Position numbers and translations under genes: made by a program. From the NCBI GenBank assembly GCA_050331115.1, contig JBHJHD010000006.1:40234-104233 (forward strand): DNA of 64,000 bases, read 5' to 3'. Below, piece after piece: positions 53,590 through 62,570 of the stretch. How positions within the stretch are numbered: position 1 is the stretch's first letter; each line of letters begins with the position of its first letter. The notes below the pieces were generated by a model. The model did no database searches and was not told the DNA's origin. It saw only the letters and a list, made by a program, of their open reading frames with translations. The stretch is from JBCCAG01 sp050331115. GTDB taxonomy: Bacteria; Cyanobacteriota; Cyanobacteriia; CAKZMO01.

Positions 53590-54957
53590 GTGGCATCTAT
53601 AACCCCACCTCGCACGTCAACCCCGCGCCCATCTTCACGGTCCTGGCGCTGGTTTTGGCTGGCGCTTGGACTATCTGGAACGGCGGCGTTTTCTGCTGCG
53701 GCTGGGGCGCTGTTGGCGGTAGGGCTGACCAGCACACCCCTCCTGCAAAGCAGCCTCAGCCCAGATGAGGAGCAAATCTTTGGCGAGGGCGATCGCATCT
53801 CTGCCACCGACTTTCGGATGCCAAGGCTCACCCGGCCCGTCAACATTCTGGTTATGGGGGTAAAGGTATTGACCTCAGACCTAGAGAACCCATCCCGCTC
53901 TGCTGAGGACCTAGGCTATCACGCGCTGGTGAATGACCTAGACGGCCTCTCTGACACCATGCTGCTGCTAGGCTTTGACCCAGCAGACGAGAAGCTGGCC
54001 ATGCTCTCACTGCCGCGAGACACCCGCACCTGGGTCAGCGGCATGGGCTACACCAAGCTCAATGAGGCCAACCGGGAAGGTGGTCCGGCCCTAGCCGCCT
54101 CGGCGACTAGCGAGCTGCTAGGGGACGTCAGCATCGATCGCTACGTGCGCATCAACGTGCAGGGGGTCGAAAAGCTGATCGACGCCCTGGGCGGCGTCGA
54201 GGTGTATGTGCCCTACGACATGCAGTACCAGGACGACAGCCAGCACCTCTACATCAACCTCAAGGAAGGGCAGCAGCGGCTCAATGGTGACCAGGCGCTG
54301 CAGATTCTGCGCTACCGCTACGACGGCTACGGCGACATCGGACGCATCCAGCGTCAGCAAACCCTGATCCGCGCGCTGCAGGAACAGGCCCTCAGCCCCA
54401 TGACCCTGACCCGGCTGCCAAAAATTCTGTCGGTGATTCGCGAGAATATTGACACTAACCTGAGCCTAGAGGAAGTGCTGGCCCTGGTGGGCTTTGCCTC
54501 CCGCATGGACCGCTCCGAGGTGCAGCAGCTATTGCTGCCGGGTGACTTTAGCGAGGCGGGCTACGAGCTCAGCTACTGGCTTCCCGACGAGCGAGCGATC
54601 GACCGGATGATGGCCCAGCACTTTAGCCATGGGGCAACGCTGGCGGCGCTCCCTAGCCGCGGCGAGGTGCGCATCGCAATTCAGGACAGCACGGGGGATT
54701 ACTACGCCATTGACGACATGATCTATCGGCTAGAGGACGCGGGCTACTGGAACATCGTAGTCGTTGAAGACTGGAGAGAGCCCCTAGCGGAAACCCGCAT
54801 CATTGCCCAGCAGGGGGATACCCGACTCGCCAGCGAGCTGCAGGGGGTGCTGAGCCTAGGGGAGGTGCGTACCGAGAGCACCGGCTCCCTACAGTCTGAC
54901 ATCACCATTGCGATTGGGCAGGACTGGGTCGAGGCTGGATATGAGGCTGAATATTAA
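53590..54957 (+). CDS. LytR-CpsA-Psr (LCP) family glycopolymer transferase
   Basis: This 455-residue protein starts at GTG 53590, with a Ser/Pro/Arg-rich cytoplasmic tail and one membrane helix (about 22-45). The LCP domain (about 80-260) has VNILVMGVKV, SLPRDTRTWVSGMGYTKLNE and VDALGGVEVYVP-like and RYRYDGYGDIGRIQRQ segments with the conserved Arg and Asp residues that bind lipid pyrophosphate. LytR_C-like sequence follows (VRIAIQDSTGD then YWNIVVVEDW). LCP enzymes attach glycans to peptidoglycan. It may use the polysaccharide products of this organism. It ends 4 nt into the convergent MscS-type gene. Confidence 0.9.
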   Translation: MASITPPRTSTPRPSSRSWRWFWLALGLSGTAAFSAAAGALLAVGLTSTPLLQSSLSPDEEQIFGEGDRISATDFRMPRLTRPVNILVMGVKVLTSDLENPSRSAEDLGYHALVNDLDGLSDTMLLLGFDPADEKLAMLSLPRDTRTWVSGMGYTKLNEANREGGPALAASATSELLGDVSIDRYVRINVQGVEKLIDALGGVEVYVPYDMQYQDDSQHLYINLKEGQQRLNGDQALQILRYRYDGYGDIGRIQRQQTLIRALQEQALSPMTLTRLPKILSVIRENIDTNLSLEEVLALVGFASRMDRSEVQQLLLPGDFSEAGYELSYWLPDERAIDRMMAQHFSHGATLAALPSRGEVRIAIQDSTGDYYAIDDMIYRLEDAGYWNIVVVEDWREPLAETRIIAQQGDTRLASELQGVLSLGEVRTESTGSLQSDITIAIGQDWVEAGYEAEY

Positions 54958-57299
54958 GAAGGCGCGCCTGGGTCCTTGGCTGGGGCGTTAGCCTGGCCGC
55001 GATCGCTAACTACACCGGCCCAGTCGTCGCCCGGAATCGTGATGTCGCTGCCGTCCCGCACGGCCCGGTAGTGGGGCGAGAGGATTTCGATGTCGGCGTG
55101 GTTACACTCGTCCTGAATGTTTTCGTACAGGTGGGAGTAAAGGCGCGGTAGCCCCTTCACCTCATCAGTATAGGCATTTAGCTCGTAGCTTACGTAGTAG
55201 TCGTCCAGGCTAGTCTGCAGCACGAAGGGAAACGGGCTGGGGCGAACGTTTGGGGTCTTTTCGGCCGCCTGCAGCAGCACCTGATGGACCTTGCGCCAGG
55301 GAACGTCGTAGCCCAGGGTAATGGTGGCGTGCACAATAAGCGGCCCGATGTGCTCATTTTCCTTTGAGGTGCTGAAGTTTGAGATTAGGCTGCTGAGCAC
55401 CATGTTGTTCTGGAGCGTTACCACGACGTTTTTGGGCGTGCGAATTTTATGCACAAATAGGTTTTGATGCACTAGCTCCCCGGTCACATCGCCAATCCTC
55501 ACCCAGTCTGTTTCATTTAAGTCGGTGAGAAAAACCAAAATAAAGCCGGCAATCACGTCCCCAATAGCGGCCTGGGCACTCAGGGAAAACGCCAGCACGG
55601 CAAAGGCCGAGACCCCAGCCAGGTAGGCCGTCCCGGCCCCCGGAAGATGGGGTGAGGCCACCACTACAGCAAAGGCCACTATCACAAGCGTGACCCCATA
55701 GAAAATCATGTTGCGGCGCGCCGACGTCCCCGGTATGCGGCGCACGATCCATTTGAGAATCGGCAGCAGCAGCAGCGTTACTGCAATAATAGTGGCCAGC
55801 TCAAAGAAGTCATCCTGGAGATAGCTCACCAAAGCAGTCCAGCGGCTGACAAGCGCGCTGAGAACTGCATTGAGAAAGCCCTGTCGAGGAAAAACGGGCA
55901 GAAAAACGATGCTGATTATGGCCGAGACGGTGGCGGCCCAGAACATAACCTTATAACCTGCAGTTCGCCGCCGCGTCAGTTGCCAGCCGATGGCGCTGCT
56001 GACTACCGCTACTATGAGCAGCAGCGTTATCCCCAGGTGAATGCGATAGATATAGCGATAGCGCTCGACGCGCTCCTGAATTTCATCGCGGTATAGGTCG
56101 GCCAAAGATTGGGGCGTTTGAATATCGGGCAGCTGCAGATCGACGCGTGCCTGCTGGTAGTCCGTCGGCAGAATCGTCATAAAGAGATTGCTGCCCGCCT
56201 CGATGGCAATAGACTGGGCGGTATCGTCTTCGCTCGGTTTTGCGGGCGGCACCTGTAGCGGGGCGGGGCGGCCGATGACGCGGCTAGTGCGATCGCGGAT
56301 GCGGTCGGTAATAATCGCGCCTCGGTAGGCCGCGTTGTAGAAATTGTCGGACTTCTGCACCGGAAACAATCGCTCTTGACCGGGCGTCCGCTCATCGGTA
56401 AGTTCCGTTTCGCCTAAGCCATTCGAACCGAAAGCGTCCTCACTTTGACGTTCCGCCGGCTTCAGCGCCGAGCTGCGCCACCGCCAAAACCGATATGGCC
56501 CCCAGTTGAAGGTGACCCACGACGTCTGCTCAGAGACCTCGCTGACGGCCTGCTGAATTCGGGTCAGCCGCGCCGCCGCGACCGCCGCCGCCGACCCGCC
56601 CCCGGCGAGCTGCACGTCGGTCGGCGTCACTAGCAAAATGAGGCGATCGCGTCCGCGCAGCGACGCCATGCTGGAGACGATGCCCGCTAGCCGACCGTCC
56701 GTAGCCCCCTCATCCGACGCTGAGGGCGTTAAAGCCAGCACGCCGCCCAGATCTTCGCCCTGCAGAATACCCAAAGAGTGCAAGTCGACTCGACCCAGAA
56801 TAATCGCGTCGACCTGCTTACGTACGCGCTCAACGCGCGTTTGGGGAGAGCTATTTTGAAACCAGGCCTCGATGCAGAAGAGGGTTTCGGAATAGCCCTG
56901 AATGCGGACGCTATAGCTGCTCAGGGTGCAGTTCGGCTCTGCGGCATTGAGAGCTGGGCCATCGGCGGGAGCGCCTTCGGCGGCTGCACTATTGACCTGC
57001 CCCTGCGAATCATTGATCTCCAGATCAACGGTCTCCAGATCGGCGCTTGGGGCATCTACCCCAGTGCTAGAGCCTGCAGCACCAGACCCCGCATTACCAG
57101 GATTTGCGGTGCTCGGGTCTGTAGAGGCCTCTTCGACGAGCCCTTCACGCGCTGACTCGGCAGGAATGGTTTGAGCGATCGCCGCCCTATTGAAAAGCGC
57201 AGGCCCCATAGCGCACAGCACCGCCGCGCTCAGCACCGCCATCGCCCACAGCAGAATAGCGCAAAGCCTGCCGCGCCCGCGCTGCGATCGCCTGGCCAC
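54954..57299 (-). CDS. MscS-family mechanosensitive channel with large extracytoplasmic N-domain
   Basis: This 781-residue protein has an N-terminal signal anchor (about 10-38), an Ala/Ser/Glu-rich linker and an extracytoplasmic domain to about residue 430. Four to five membrane helices follow, then the MscS core: the AGVSAFAVLAFSLSAQAAIG pore helix, GDVIAGFILVFLTDLNETDW, VRIGDVTGELVHQ and the cytoplasmic beta domain (PKNVVVTLQNNMVLSSLISN) with a C-terminal domain. The family releases osmolytes on hypo-osmotic shock. This size is typical of the MscK-like and YbdG-type extended group in cyanobacteria. It is 6 bp from the M23 gene on the same strand. Confidence 0.9.
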   Translation of the reverse strand: MARRSQRGRGRLCAILLWAMAVLSAAVLCAMGPALFNRAAIAQTIPAESAREGLVEEASTDPSTANPGNAGSGAAGSSTGVDAPSADLETVDLEINDSQGQVNSAAAEGAPADGPALNAAEPNCTLSSYSVRIQGYSETLFCIEAWFQNSSPQTRVERVRKQVDAIILGRVDLHSLGILQGEDLGGVLALTPSASDEGATDGRLAGIVSSMASLRGRDRLILLVTPTDVQLAGGGSAAAVAAARLTRIQQAVSEVSEQTSWVTFNWGPYRFWRWRSSALKPAERQSEDAFGSNGLGETELTDERTPGQERLFPVQKSDNFYNAAYRGAIITDRIRDRTSRVIGRPAPLQVPPAKPSEDDTAQSIAIEAGSNLFMTILPTDYQQARVDLQLPDIQTPQSLADLYRDEIQERVERYRYIYRIHLGITLLLIVAVVSSAIGWQLTRRRTAGYKVMFWAATVSAIISIVFLPVFPRQGFLNAVLSALVSRWTALVSYLQDDFFELATIIAVTLLLLPILKWIVRRIPGTSARRNMIFYGVTLVIVAFAVVVASPHLPGAGTAYLAGVSAFAVLAFSLSAQAAIGDVIAGFILVFLTDLNETDWVRIGDVTGELVHQNLFVHKIRTPKNVVVTLQNNMVLSSLISNFSTSKENEHIGPLIVHATITLGYDVPWRKVHQVLLQAAEKTPNVRPSPFPFVLQTSLDDYYVSYELNAYTDEVKGLPRLYSHLYENIQDECNHADIEILSPHYRAVRDGSDITIPGDDWAGVVSDRGQANAPAKDPGAPS

Positions 57300-57305
57300 G
57301 GCGAT

Positions 57306-58292
57306 CTACTGCTGACCGTAGAGGAGCTGTTGACTCGTCGCCATCGCCTGCACCACCATCGCCGGGTCCACCCAGCCCCCTTGATACTTGAGGCCCCAGT
57401 GCAGATGGGGACCCGTGGTGCGCCCCGTCATCCCCACCCGACCAATGCGATCGCCCGCTGACACCGTCTGCCCTTCGCCCAAAAGCAGCCCGGCTTCCCG
57501 GTCGACAAGGTAAAGCCGACCGTCTATCGTCTGGGCTTGGCCGCGCATGTGGCAATAGATGTGGGTCCAATCTCCCGACTCAATAACGACCGAGGTGCCG
57601 CAGTTGCTGTCATCGCTCACCTCGACCACCGTACCAGACCACCAGCTGCGGATGTAGCTGCCCGCGGGGGAGGCAATGTCTAGCCCATAGTGAAATTCTT
57701 GGCCGTAGCCCCCGGTGGCCGAGGCGCGGTAGCCGAAAGGTGAGGTGTAGGCCTGGAAGTTTTCCACCGGGAAAGAGGCTCCAGACCAGACCATGGCGGC
57801 AAGCCGAACCGGGTCGGTCTCCGCCATCGGTTCTTCGGCAGCTTTACCGGCAGCGGCATCAATGGCAAGCTGTTTACGTTCCACCGGGGCAGCGCTATCG
57901 GACTGGCCGGCGCTAGAAACCGCTGCACTGTCGCCGACACTGGCGCCCTTTGCATCAGCGCTAGGCTGCTCTGAGTCGGCGCTGTCTGGCTCTTCTGTAC
58001 CAACGCCTTCTATGCCAGCACCCTCTACATCAGCACCTTCTATACCAGCGCTCTCTACACCAGCCTTGTCCGCCTCGGCACTATCAGAAGTTGCCAGATT
58101 GAGGAGCAGCTGATGTGACGGCCCGGGGCGATCCGCCTGAGGCGAGCTTTTCTGCCGCTCAATGAAGTCGTGGCGCATGTCGGCAGCGGCAATACTGGGG
58201 AGACTTAGCCCCAGCAGCAGCAGCGCCCAGGCGGTGCGAGAGAGACGCTGGCGATCGAGGGAGGCACGGAGAGCAGCGAGAAGATGGGCCAT
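57306..58292 (-). CDS. M23 (LytM) family metallopeptidase
   Basis: This 328-residue exported protein has a signal peptide (about 15-38), an acidic low-complexity linker with a Gly-x-Glu repeat (about 75-120) and a LytM domain (about 185-320). The zinc ligands are in EFHYGLDIASPAG (H-x3-D) and TGPHLHWGLKYQ (H-x-H). The gap and remaining residues match functional M23 enzymes, which cut peptidoglycan cross-bridges. It ends 6 bp before the MscS-type start, so the two are probably one transcript. It may localise to the septum, as cyanobacterial LytM proteins do, though this is inference. Confidence 0.92.
   Translation of the reverse strand: MAHLLAALRASLDRQRLSRTAWALLLLGLSLPSIAAADMRHDFIERQKSSPQADRPGPSHQLLLNLATSDSAEADKAGVESAGIEGADVEGAGIEGVGTEEPDSADSEQPSADAKGASVGDSAAVSSAGQSDSAAPVERKQLAIDAAAGKAAEEPMAETDPVRLAAMVWSGASFPVENFQAYTSPFGYRASATGGYGQEFHYGLDIASPAGSYIRSWWSGTVVEVSDDSNCGTSVVIESGDWTHIYCHMRGQAQTIDGRLYLVDREAGLLLGEGQTVSAGDRIGRVGMTGRTTGPHLHWGLKYQGGWVDPAMVVQAMATSQQLLYGQQ
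57991..58065. repeat. In-frame 15-bp tandem repeat in the M23 gene
   Basis: Five 15-bp units lie at 57991-58005, 58006-58020, 58021-58035, 58036-58050 and 58051-58065, of the form C(C/T)(C/T)TCTA(T/C)xCCAGC(A/G). On the coding strand they give Ala-Gly-Ile/Val-Glu-Gly type pentapeptides in the linker. The units differ by a few bases, so the array is older than the one in the RTX gene. Confidence 0.8.
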
Positions 58293-58425
58293 GGGGGTAG
58301 GGCTACGTCGAAAGGAGGACCTATTGCTGGGCGAATTCTAGCTAAGTTCGGTTACGAAAATCTAGGGGGATAGCAGAAGATCTACGGATATCTTTAGGCG
58401 TTCTTTATGAAAGTACCCCAACAAT

Positions 58426-58923
58426 TTACAAAGCAGCCTCGTATTCCTGACGCAGCATTGACATAATTACGAGGGATCCATAGCCTTCTTCTGCTTTAAA
58501 GCACTCTCTGAGAGTGCCCTCCTCTACAAACCCTGCCGCCCTGTAGATGGCGCGAGCGCGCTCGTTAAAGGGCTTCACGTCGAGCCAGAGCCGGTGGGCC
58601 CGGTGGGTCTCAAAGGCAATCTGCTTGACCTGGGCGATCGCCCCCTTCCCAAATCCCTTACCCTTGTCGGTGATTACGATGCGGCGCAGATGAATACTGT
58701 GGTTGGGGTCACAGAGCCCTACCATAATTAGGTAGCCCACCGGGGCGGGACGCACTGAGCGCGGCTCTACGATCAGGTGGGCAATGTTAGGATCGCTGAG
58801 GGCTTGACGGTGCTCCTGGCGCGACCAGAACATGATGTAAGGGCGGTTTTCCTCACTCGTTTCGGCCTCTAGGACGTAGTCTAGGTCGGCGTCTTTGGTG
58901 CTGCGTAAGCGTAGGCCGGACAT
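58426..58923 (-). CDS. GNAT family N-acetyltransferase
   Basis: This 165-residue protein fits the GNAT fold: GLRLRSTKDADLDYVLE (beta1-alpha1), HLIVEPRSVRPAPVGYLIM (beta4), RRIVITDKGKGFGKGAIAQV with the acetyl-CoA loop (R/Q-x-x-G-x-G/A in GKGFGKGA), HRLWLDVKPFNERARAIYRA and GFVEEGTLR. It is like RimJ/RimL and related protein or small-molecule acetyltransferases. The substrate is unknown. It is collinear with larE but 46 bp downstream of its stop, so they may be co-transcribed. Confidence 0.88.
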   Translation of the reverse strand: MSGLRLRSTKDADLDYVLEAETSEENRPYIMFWSRQEHRQALSDPNIAHLIVEPRSVRPAPVGYLIMVGLCDPNHSIHLRRIVITDKGKGFGKGAIAQVKQIAFETHRAHRLWLDVKPFNERARAIYRAAGFVEEGTLRECFKAEEGYGSLVIMSMLRQEYEAAL

Positions 58924-58969
58924 ATAAAGTTACCTCGGCTGAAACAACGCGCCTCGCGGTCAGTGGCGG

Positions 58970-59821
58970 CTAAGCCTGGGGCGACGGCTGCGCCAATACC
59001 CGGTTGAGCTTGCCGCTGCGGTAGCCCTCCAAATCCAGCGTCACGTACAGAAAACCCATCTCCCGAAACGCCGCCACCATAGCGTCGCGGTCCATATCTG
59101 TAACAAAAGCCGTAATCTCGTCCGGCGGCAGCTCAATACGGGCCGTATCCCCGTCCGAGCGCACCCGCAGGTCCCGGTACCCCAAGTTTCTCAAGTAGCG
59201 CTCCGCCTGCCCCACCCGGCGCAGCTTCTCAACAGTGATCGCCTCCCCGTAGGGAAACCGAGAGCTGAGGCAGGGCTGGCTTGGCTTATCCCACCAGTCC
59301 AGGCCCAGCTGCCGGGAGATCAGCCGCACCTCTAGCTTAGTGATGCCCACTTCCGCTAAGGGCGATCGCGCCCCTCGCTCCTTTGCCGCCTGAATGCCGG
59401 GGCGATAGTCCTGCAGGTCGTCGGCGTTGACGCCGTCTACGACGTAGGGATAGCCCCGCTCTAGCGCTAGCGGCTTCAGGGTGTCGTGCAGCTCGCTTTT
59501 GCAGAAATAGCAGCGGTTGACGGGGTTGGACGCGTAGTTGGGGTTGTCGAGCTCGTGGGTGTGGACAATCTCGTGGCGAATGCCCATGGTCTCAGCCTGC
59601 TGCCGCGCCGCTTCTAGGTCTTCGGGCAGCAGGGAGGGGGAGTCGGCGGTGACGGCCAGGGCCTGGTCGCCCAGCGCATCGTGGGCCACTTTGGCTACTA
59701 GGGCACTGTCGACGCCGCCCGAGTAAGCCACCAGGGCCTGCTGCATCTCGTTAAAAAGCGATCGCAGCTCGTCAAGCTTGGCTTGGGTGGGAGGGGCGTT
59801 GAGCGTCGGGAGATTGGACAT
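58970..59821 (-). CDS. larE: ATP-dependent sacrificial sulfur transferase LarE
   Basis: This protein of about 283 residues has the PP-loop AYSGGVDSALVAKVAHDALG, a second conserved block PVNRCYFCKSELHDTLK, DGVNADDLQDYRPGIQAA, RSPLAEVGITKLEVRLISRQ and the QPCLSSRFPYGEAIT segment. The Cys of that segment is at the position that gives up its sulfur in the family. LarE donates sulfur to the LarB product to make the nickel-pincer nucleotide of lactate racemase and relatives. No larA, larB or larC is in the window. ATG 59821 is preferred to an upstream TTG at 59854. Confidence 0.92.
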   Translation of the reverse strand: MSNLPTLNAPPTQAKLDELRSLFNEMQQALVAYSGGVDSALVAKVAHDALGDQALAVTADSPSLLPEDLEAARQQAETMGIRHEIVHTHELDNPNYASNPVNRCYFCKSELHDTLKPLALERGYPYVVDGVNADDLQDYRPGIQAAKERGARSPLAEVGITKLEVRLISRQLGLDWWDKPSQPCLSSRFPYGEAITVEKLRRVGQAERYLRNLGYRDLRVRSDGDTARIELPPDEITAFVTDMDRDAMVAAFREMGFLYVTLDLEGYRSGKLNRVLAQPSPQA

Positions 59822-60021
59822 AGTAGAAGGCTTTATAAAGCGGAGTGGCAACAAAGCGGTGGTCTTACTTGTCTAGGGTAGCGAATCTGTGTGAGATGGC
59901 GATCGCAGTCGGTGATGCAGTATTCAATATGTCGTATTCAGAGGGGGCCTGTGGCCCATAATCTGGTGGCGCTAGCACCGTGGCTAGGCGGGCTGGAAAT
60001 CTGCTATATTAAAGCCCTGTT

Positions 60022-60093
60022 GCTGGTGTAGCTCAGTTGGTAGAGCAGCTGATTTGTAATCAGCCGGTCGCAAGTTCGAATCTTGTCACCAGC
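60022..60093 (+). tRNA. tRNA-Thr (UGU anticodon)
   Basis: The 72-nt cloverleaf is complete. Acceptor GCTGGTG pairs with CACCAGC; the D arm is GCTC/GAGC; the anticodon stem is GCTGA/TCAGC around TTTGTAA (anticodon TGT); the T arm is GCAAG/CTTGT around TTCGAAT. The discriminator T is at 60094 and no CCA is encoded. It reads ACA and ACG-type Thr codons. Confidence 0.96.
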
Positions 60094-60676
60094 TTTTCTC
60101 AAGGCTCTTAAGCCGTGGATACAGCATTTCCCATGCTGATGGAGTTGCCCAATGGCACCAAAGTCCGAACCACGTTATTTCTAGAGCTTTGCAAGAAGGA
60201 AATTTTTTATATGAGCGATCGCATCCAGCGATCTAGCTAAATCCGCCGGCTGTGGGCAATCCCTCGCAGCAGGTACAGTAAAATCAAGGGACTGGAGCAG
60301 GCAACCCTAAAAGCGGGGGGTAAGGGCGATCGCCGGCCAGCAGTGGGCCACTGCCACCTGTTCTGTAGCCGCTCGGGCCTTTGAGTTCGCCCAAAGCCGT
60401 AGCCGCACAGCGCGAATTGATGCTGGCGTGGAGCGTGCTGATGGCAGCCATTACAGCCTCAGTCATGACATCGTTGCTCAAACCCTTACCACTGCCGCTA
60501 AGCGAGGCGATTTTGAGGTCATTCAGTGCAGCTTAGACGGTGCGATTTTGAGTGCAAGCTCATCCCTGTAAGCACTGTAAGATAGACTCCGCTACTCAGA
60601 TCAGGCAGGCGATTCGATAAGATTCACCCAAGCTACCGCTTTTGAGCCTGGTTTCAATCGTCGTAGGAGCAAACCC
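60094..60676. other. 583-bp gap after the tRNA, with a possible gene remnant
   Basis: No intact gene is supported. A plus-strand frame is open from the TAA at 60308 to the TAA at 60569-60571 (87 codons). It has no ATG; a GTG at 60428 would give 47 residues (VERADGSHYSLSHDIVAQTL and on). The translation has plausible protein character but I do not recognise it, so it may be a decayed gene end. The last 20 bp carry the ribosome binding site for the ABC exporter. Confidence 0.35.
60665..60669 (+). promoter_or_regulatory. AGGAG ribosome binding site supporting a TTG start
   Basis: AGGAG is followed by 7 nt and TTG at 60677. The optimal spacing and the absence of an early ATG (next Met is beyond residue 70) show that TTG is the real start of the exporter. 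Confidence 0.8.
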
Positions 60677-62458
60677 TTGGTCCACTCTCAGCCTCAAGAC
60701 ACCTCCTCACTGCGGCATCTGCGGCGAGTGCTGGGCCGTCTCGTCACCTACCCCGGCTTAACCCTCGGCACCCTTGGCAGCGCCCTGCTTCTGGTGGTCG
60801 CCTACACCGCCACACCGCAGCTGTTTCGCTGGGCCATCGACCAGGGCATTGCCAAAGGCAATTTCACCGTCGTGCTGCGCAGCGGCATGGGCCTGGTAAT
60901 CGCCGCCGTGGCCCGAGGGCTGTTCAACTTTGGCCAGAGCTTCTGCGCCGAAGCCCTCTCCCAGAGCGTCGTCTACGACCTGCGCAACCGCATCTTCAGC
61001 AAAATCCAAACCCTCAGCTTCAGCTACCACGACCAGGCCCAAACCTCACAGCTGCTCACCCGGGTCACCAGCGACATCGAGCAGATTCGCACCTTTTTGA
61101 GTACCAACCTGGTGCAGGTGATTAGCGGGGTAGCCACCCTGGTGGCGATCGCCGTGCTTTTGCTGCTCATGAACTGGGAGCTGGCCCTGATTAGCCTCAT
61201 GGTAGTGCCCATCGCAGGATGGCTGATGGCAAGGTTTTTTAGCCAAAATTACCTGCTGTTTCGCCGGGTGCAGGAGCAGCTCAGCGATCTGAACGGAGTG
61301 CTGCAGGAGAATCTGCTGGGGGTGCGGGTGGTGAAGGCCTTTGTGCGGGGGCCGGTGGAAACCGAACGCTATACCAATCTCAACCAGGAGCTGGTAGCCG
61401 CCAACCTGAAGACGGTTCAGGCCATTCGCAATACGTTTCCGTTCATGTTTTTGGCGAGCAACCTGGTGATTGTGGTGGTGATCGGCTACGGCGGGGCGGC
61501 GGTGATTGACCAGCGCTTTTCGGTAGGTGAGCTGGTGGCCTTCAATGCCTACCTGCTGCTGATTTTGCAGCCGATTTTGCTGATCGGCTTTGCCGCCCCC
61601 GCGATCGCCCAGGCCGCCACGTCGGCGGAGCGGATCTATGAGGTGGTGGATGCCGAAGTCGAAATCAAGGATCGCCCCCAGGCCGTTCCCTTCGACGACT
61701 GCGGCGGCAGAATTACCTTTGAAGACGTCTCCTTCCGCTACCCCGGTGCCACCGCCCCGGCCCTGTGCCACATTTCCTTTGAAACCAAGCCCAACGAGCT
61801 AATCGCCATTTTGGGTATGACCGGCTCCGGGAAAAGCACCGTCACCAACCTGATTCCCCGCTTCTACGACGTAACGTCGGGGGCGGTGCGCATCGACGGA
61901 CGGGATGTGCGGGACTTTACCCTCAAGAGTTTGCGATCGCGCATCAGCACGGTTTTTCAGGAGACGACTCTGTTCTCGGGCACCATTTTCTCCAACATCG
62001 CCTACGCCAAGCCCGAGGCTACGTTAGGTCAGGTGATTGAGGTGGCGAAAGCGGCCCAAATCCACGACTTTATCGTTGGCCTGCCTGACGGCTACGACAC
62101 CGTGGTCGGGGAGCGGGGGGTGGGGCTTTCTGGCGGCCAGAAGCAGCGAATTGCGATCGCCCGTACGCTGCTCACCGATTACAAGATTCTCATCCTGGAT
62201 GACAGCACCTCTGCTGTAGATGCCCAAACCGCCGCTCAAATTCAGGCAGCGCTGGATGACCTGATGCGCCGCCGCACCTGTACGTCGTTTGTGGTGGCGC
62301 AGCGGATTAGCACGGTGCGGACGGCGGACCGGATTTTGCTGATGGATCGGGGGCGGCTGGTGGCCCAGGGGACCCATGAGGAGCTGATGGCGAGCAGTCC
62401 ACTTTATGGGGTTATTTTGGAGTCTCAGGTGGGGGCTGCGGCGGCGCTTACGGGGTGA
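60677..62458 (+). CDS. ABC exporter half-transporter, TTG start, Asp at the catalytic Glu position
   Basis: This 593-residue protein has a six-helix membrane domain (about 15-310) and an ATP-binding domain (about 345-580). Motifs are Walker A GMTGSGKST, Q-loop VFQETTLFSGTI, signature LSGGQKQRIAIA and Walker B ILILDDSTSAVD. Canonical Walker B ends in Asp-Glu; here it is Asp-Asp (near residue 507), the degenerate form found in one half of heterodimeric exporters such as TM287 and BmrC. The partner half is not in this window. Substrate could be lipid, peptide or drug. Switch His is present in the VVAQRIST-type position as Gln, again as in degenerate sites. Confidence 0.9.
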   Translation: MVHSQPQDTSSLRHLRRVLGRLVTYPGLTLGTLGSALLLVVAYTATPQLFRWAIDQGIAKGNFTVVLRSGMGLVIAAVARGLFNFGQSFCAEALSQSVVYDLRNRIFSKIQTLSFSYHDQAQTSQLLTRVTSDIEQIRTFLSTNLVQVISGVATLVAIAVLLLLMNWELALISLMVVPIAGWLMARFFSQNYLLFRRVQEQLSDLNGVLQENLLGVRVVKAFVRGPVETERYTNLNQELVAANLKTVQAIRNTFPFMFLASNLVIVVVIGYGGAAVIDQRFSVGELVAFNAYLLLILQPILLIGFAAPAIAQAATSAERIYEVVDAEVEIKDRPQAVPFDDCGGRITFEDVSFRYPGATAPALCHISFETKPNELIAILGMTGSGKSTVTNLIPRFYDVTSGAVRIDGRDVRDFTLKSLRSRISTVFQETTLFSGTIFSNIAYAKPEATLGQVIEVAKAAQIHDFIVGLPDGYDTVVGERGVGLSGGQKQRIAIARTLLTDYKILILDDSTSAVDAQTAAQIQAALDDLMRRRTCTSFVVAQRISTVRTADRILLMDRGRLVAQGTHEELMASSPLYGVILESQVGAAAALTG

Positions 62459-62570
62459 GCTATGGTTGAGGCAGAGGTTTCTCTGTTGTTTTGGAGAGGC
62501 GTTGGTGTTGAGTGAGCGCTTAATGAACTTTTCTGCCTGAATTTACGTTCAGCTAGTCGGTTGGGTAGTC

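Noticed and set aside
61046..61771. 241-codon minus-strand frame inside the ABC exporter
   Set aside because: It is antisense to conserved transporter sequence and its His/Gln-rich translation has no domain.
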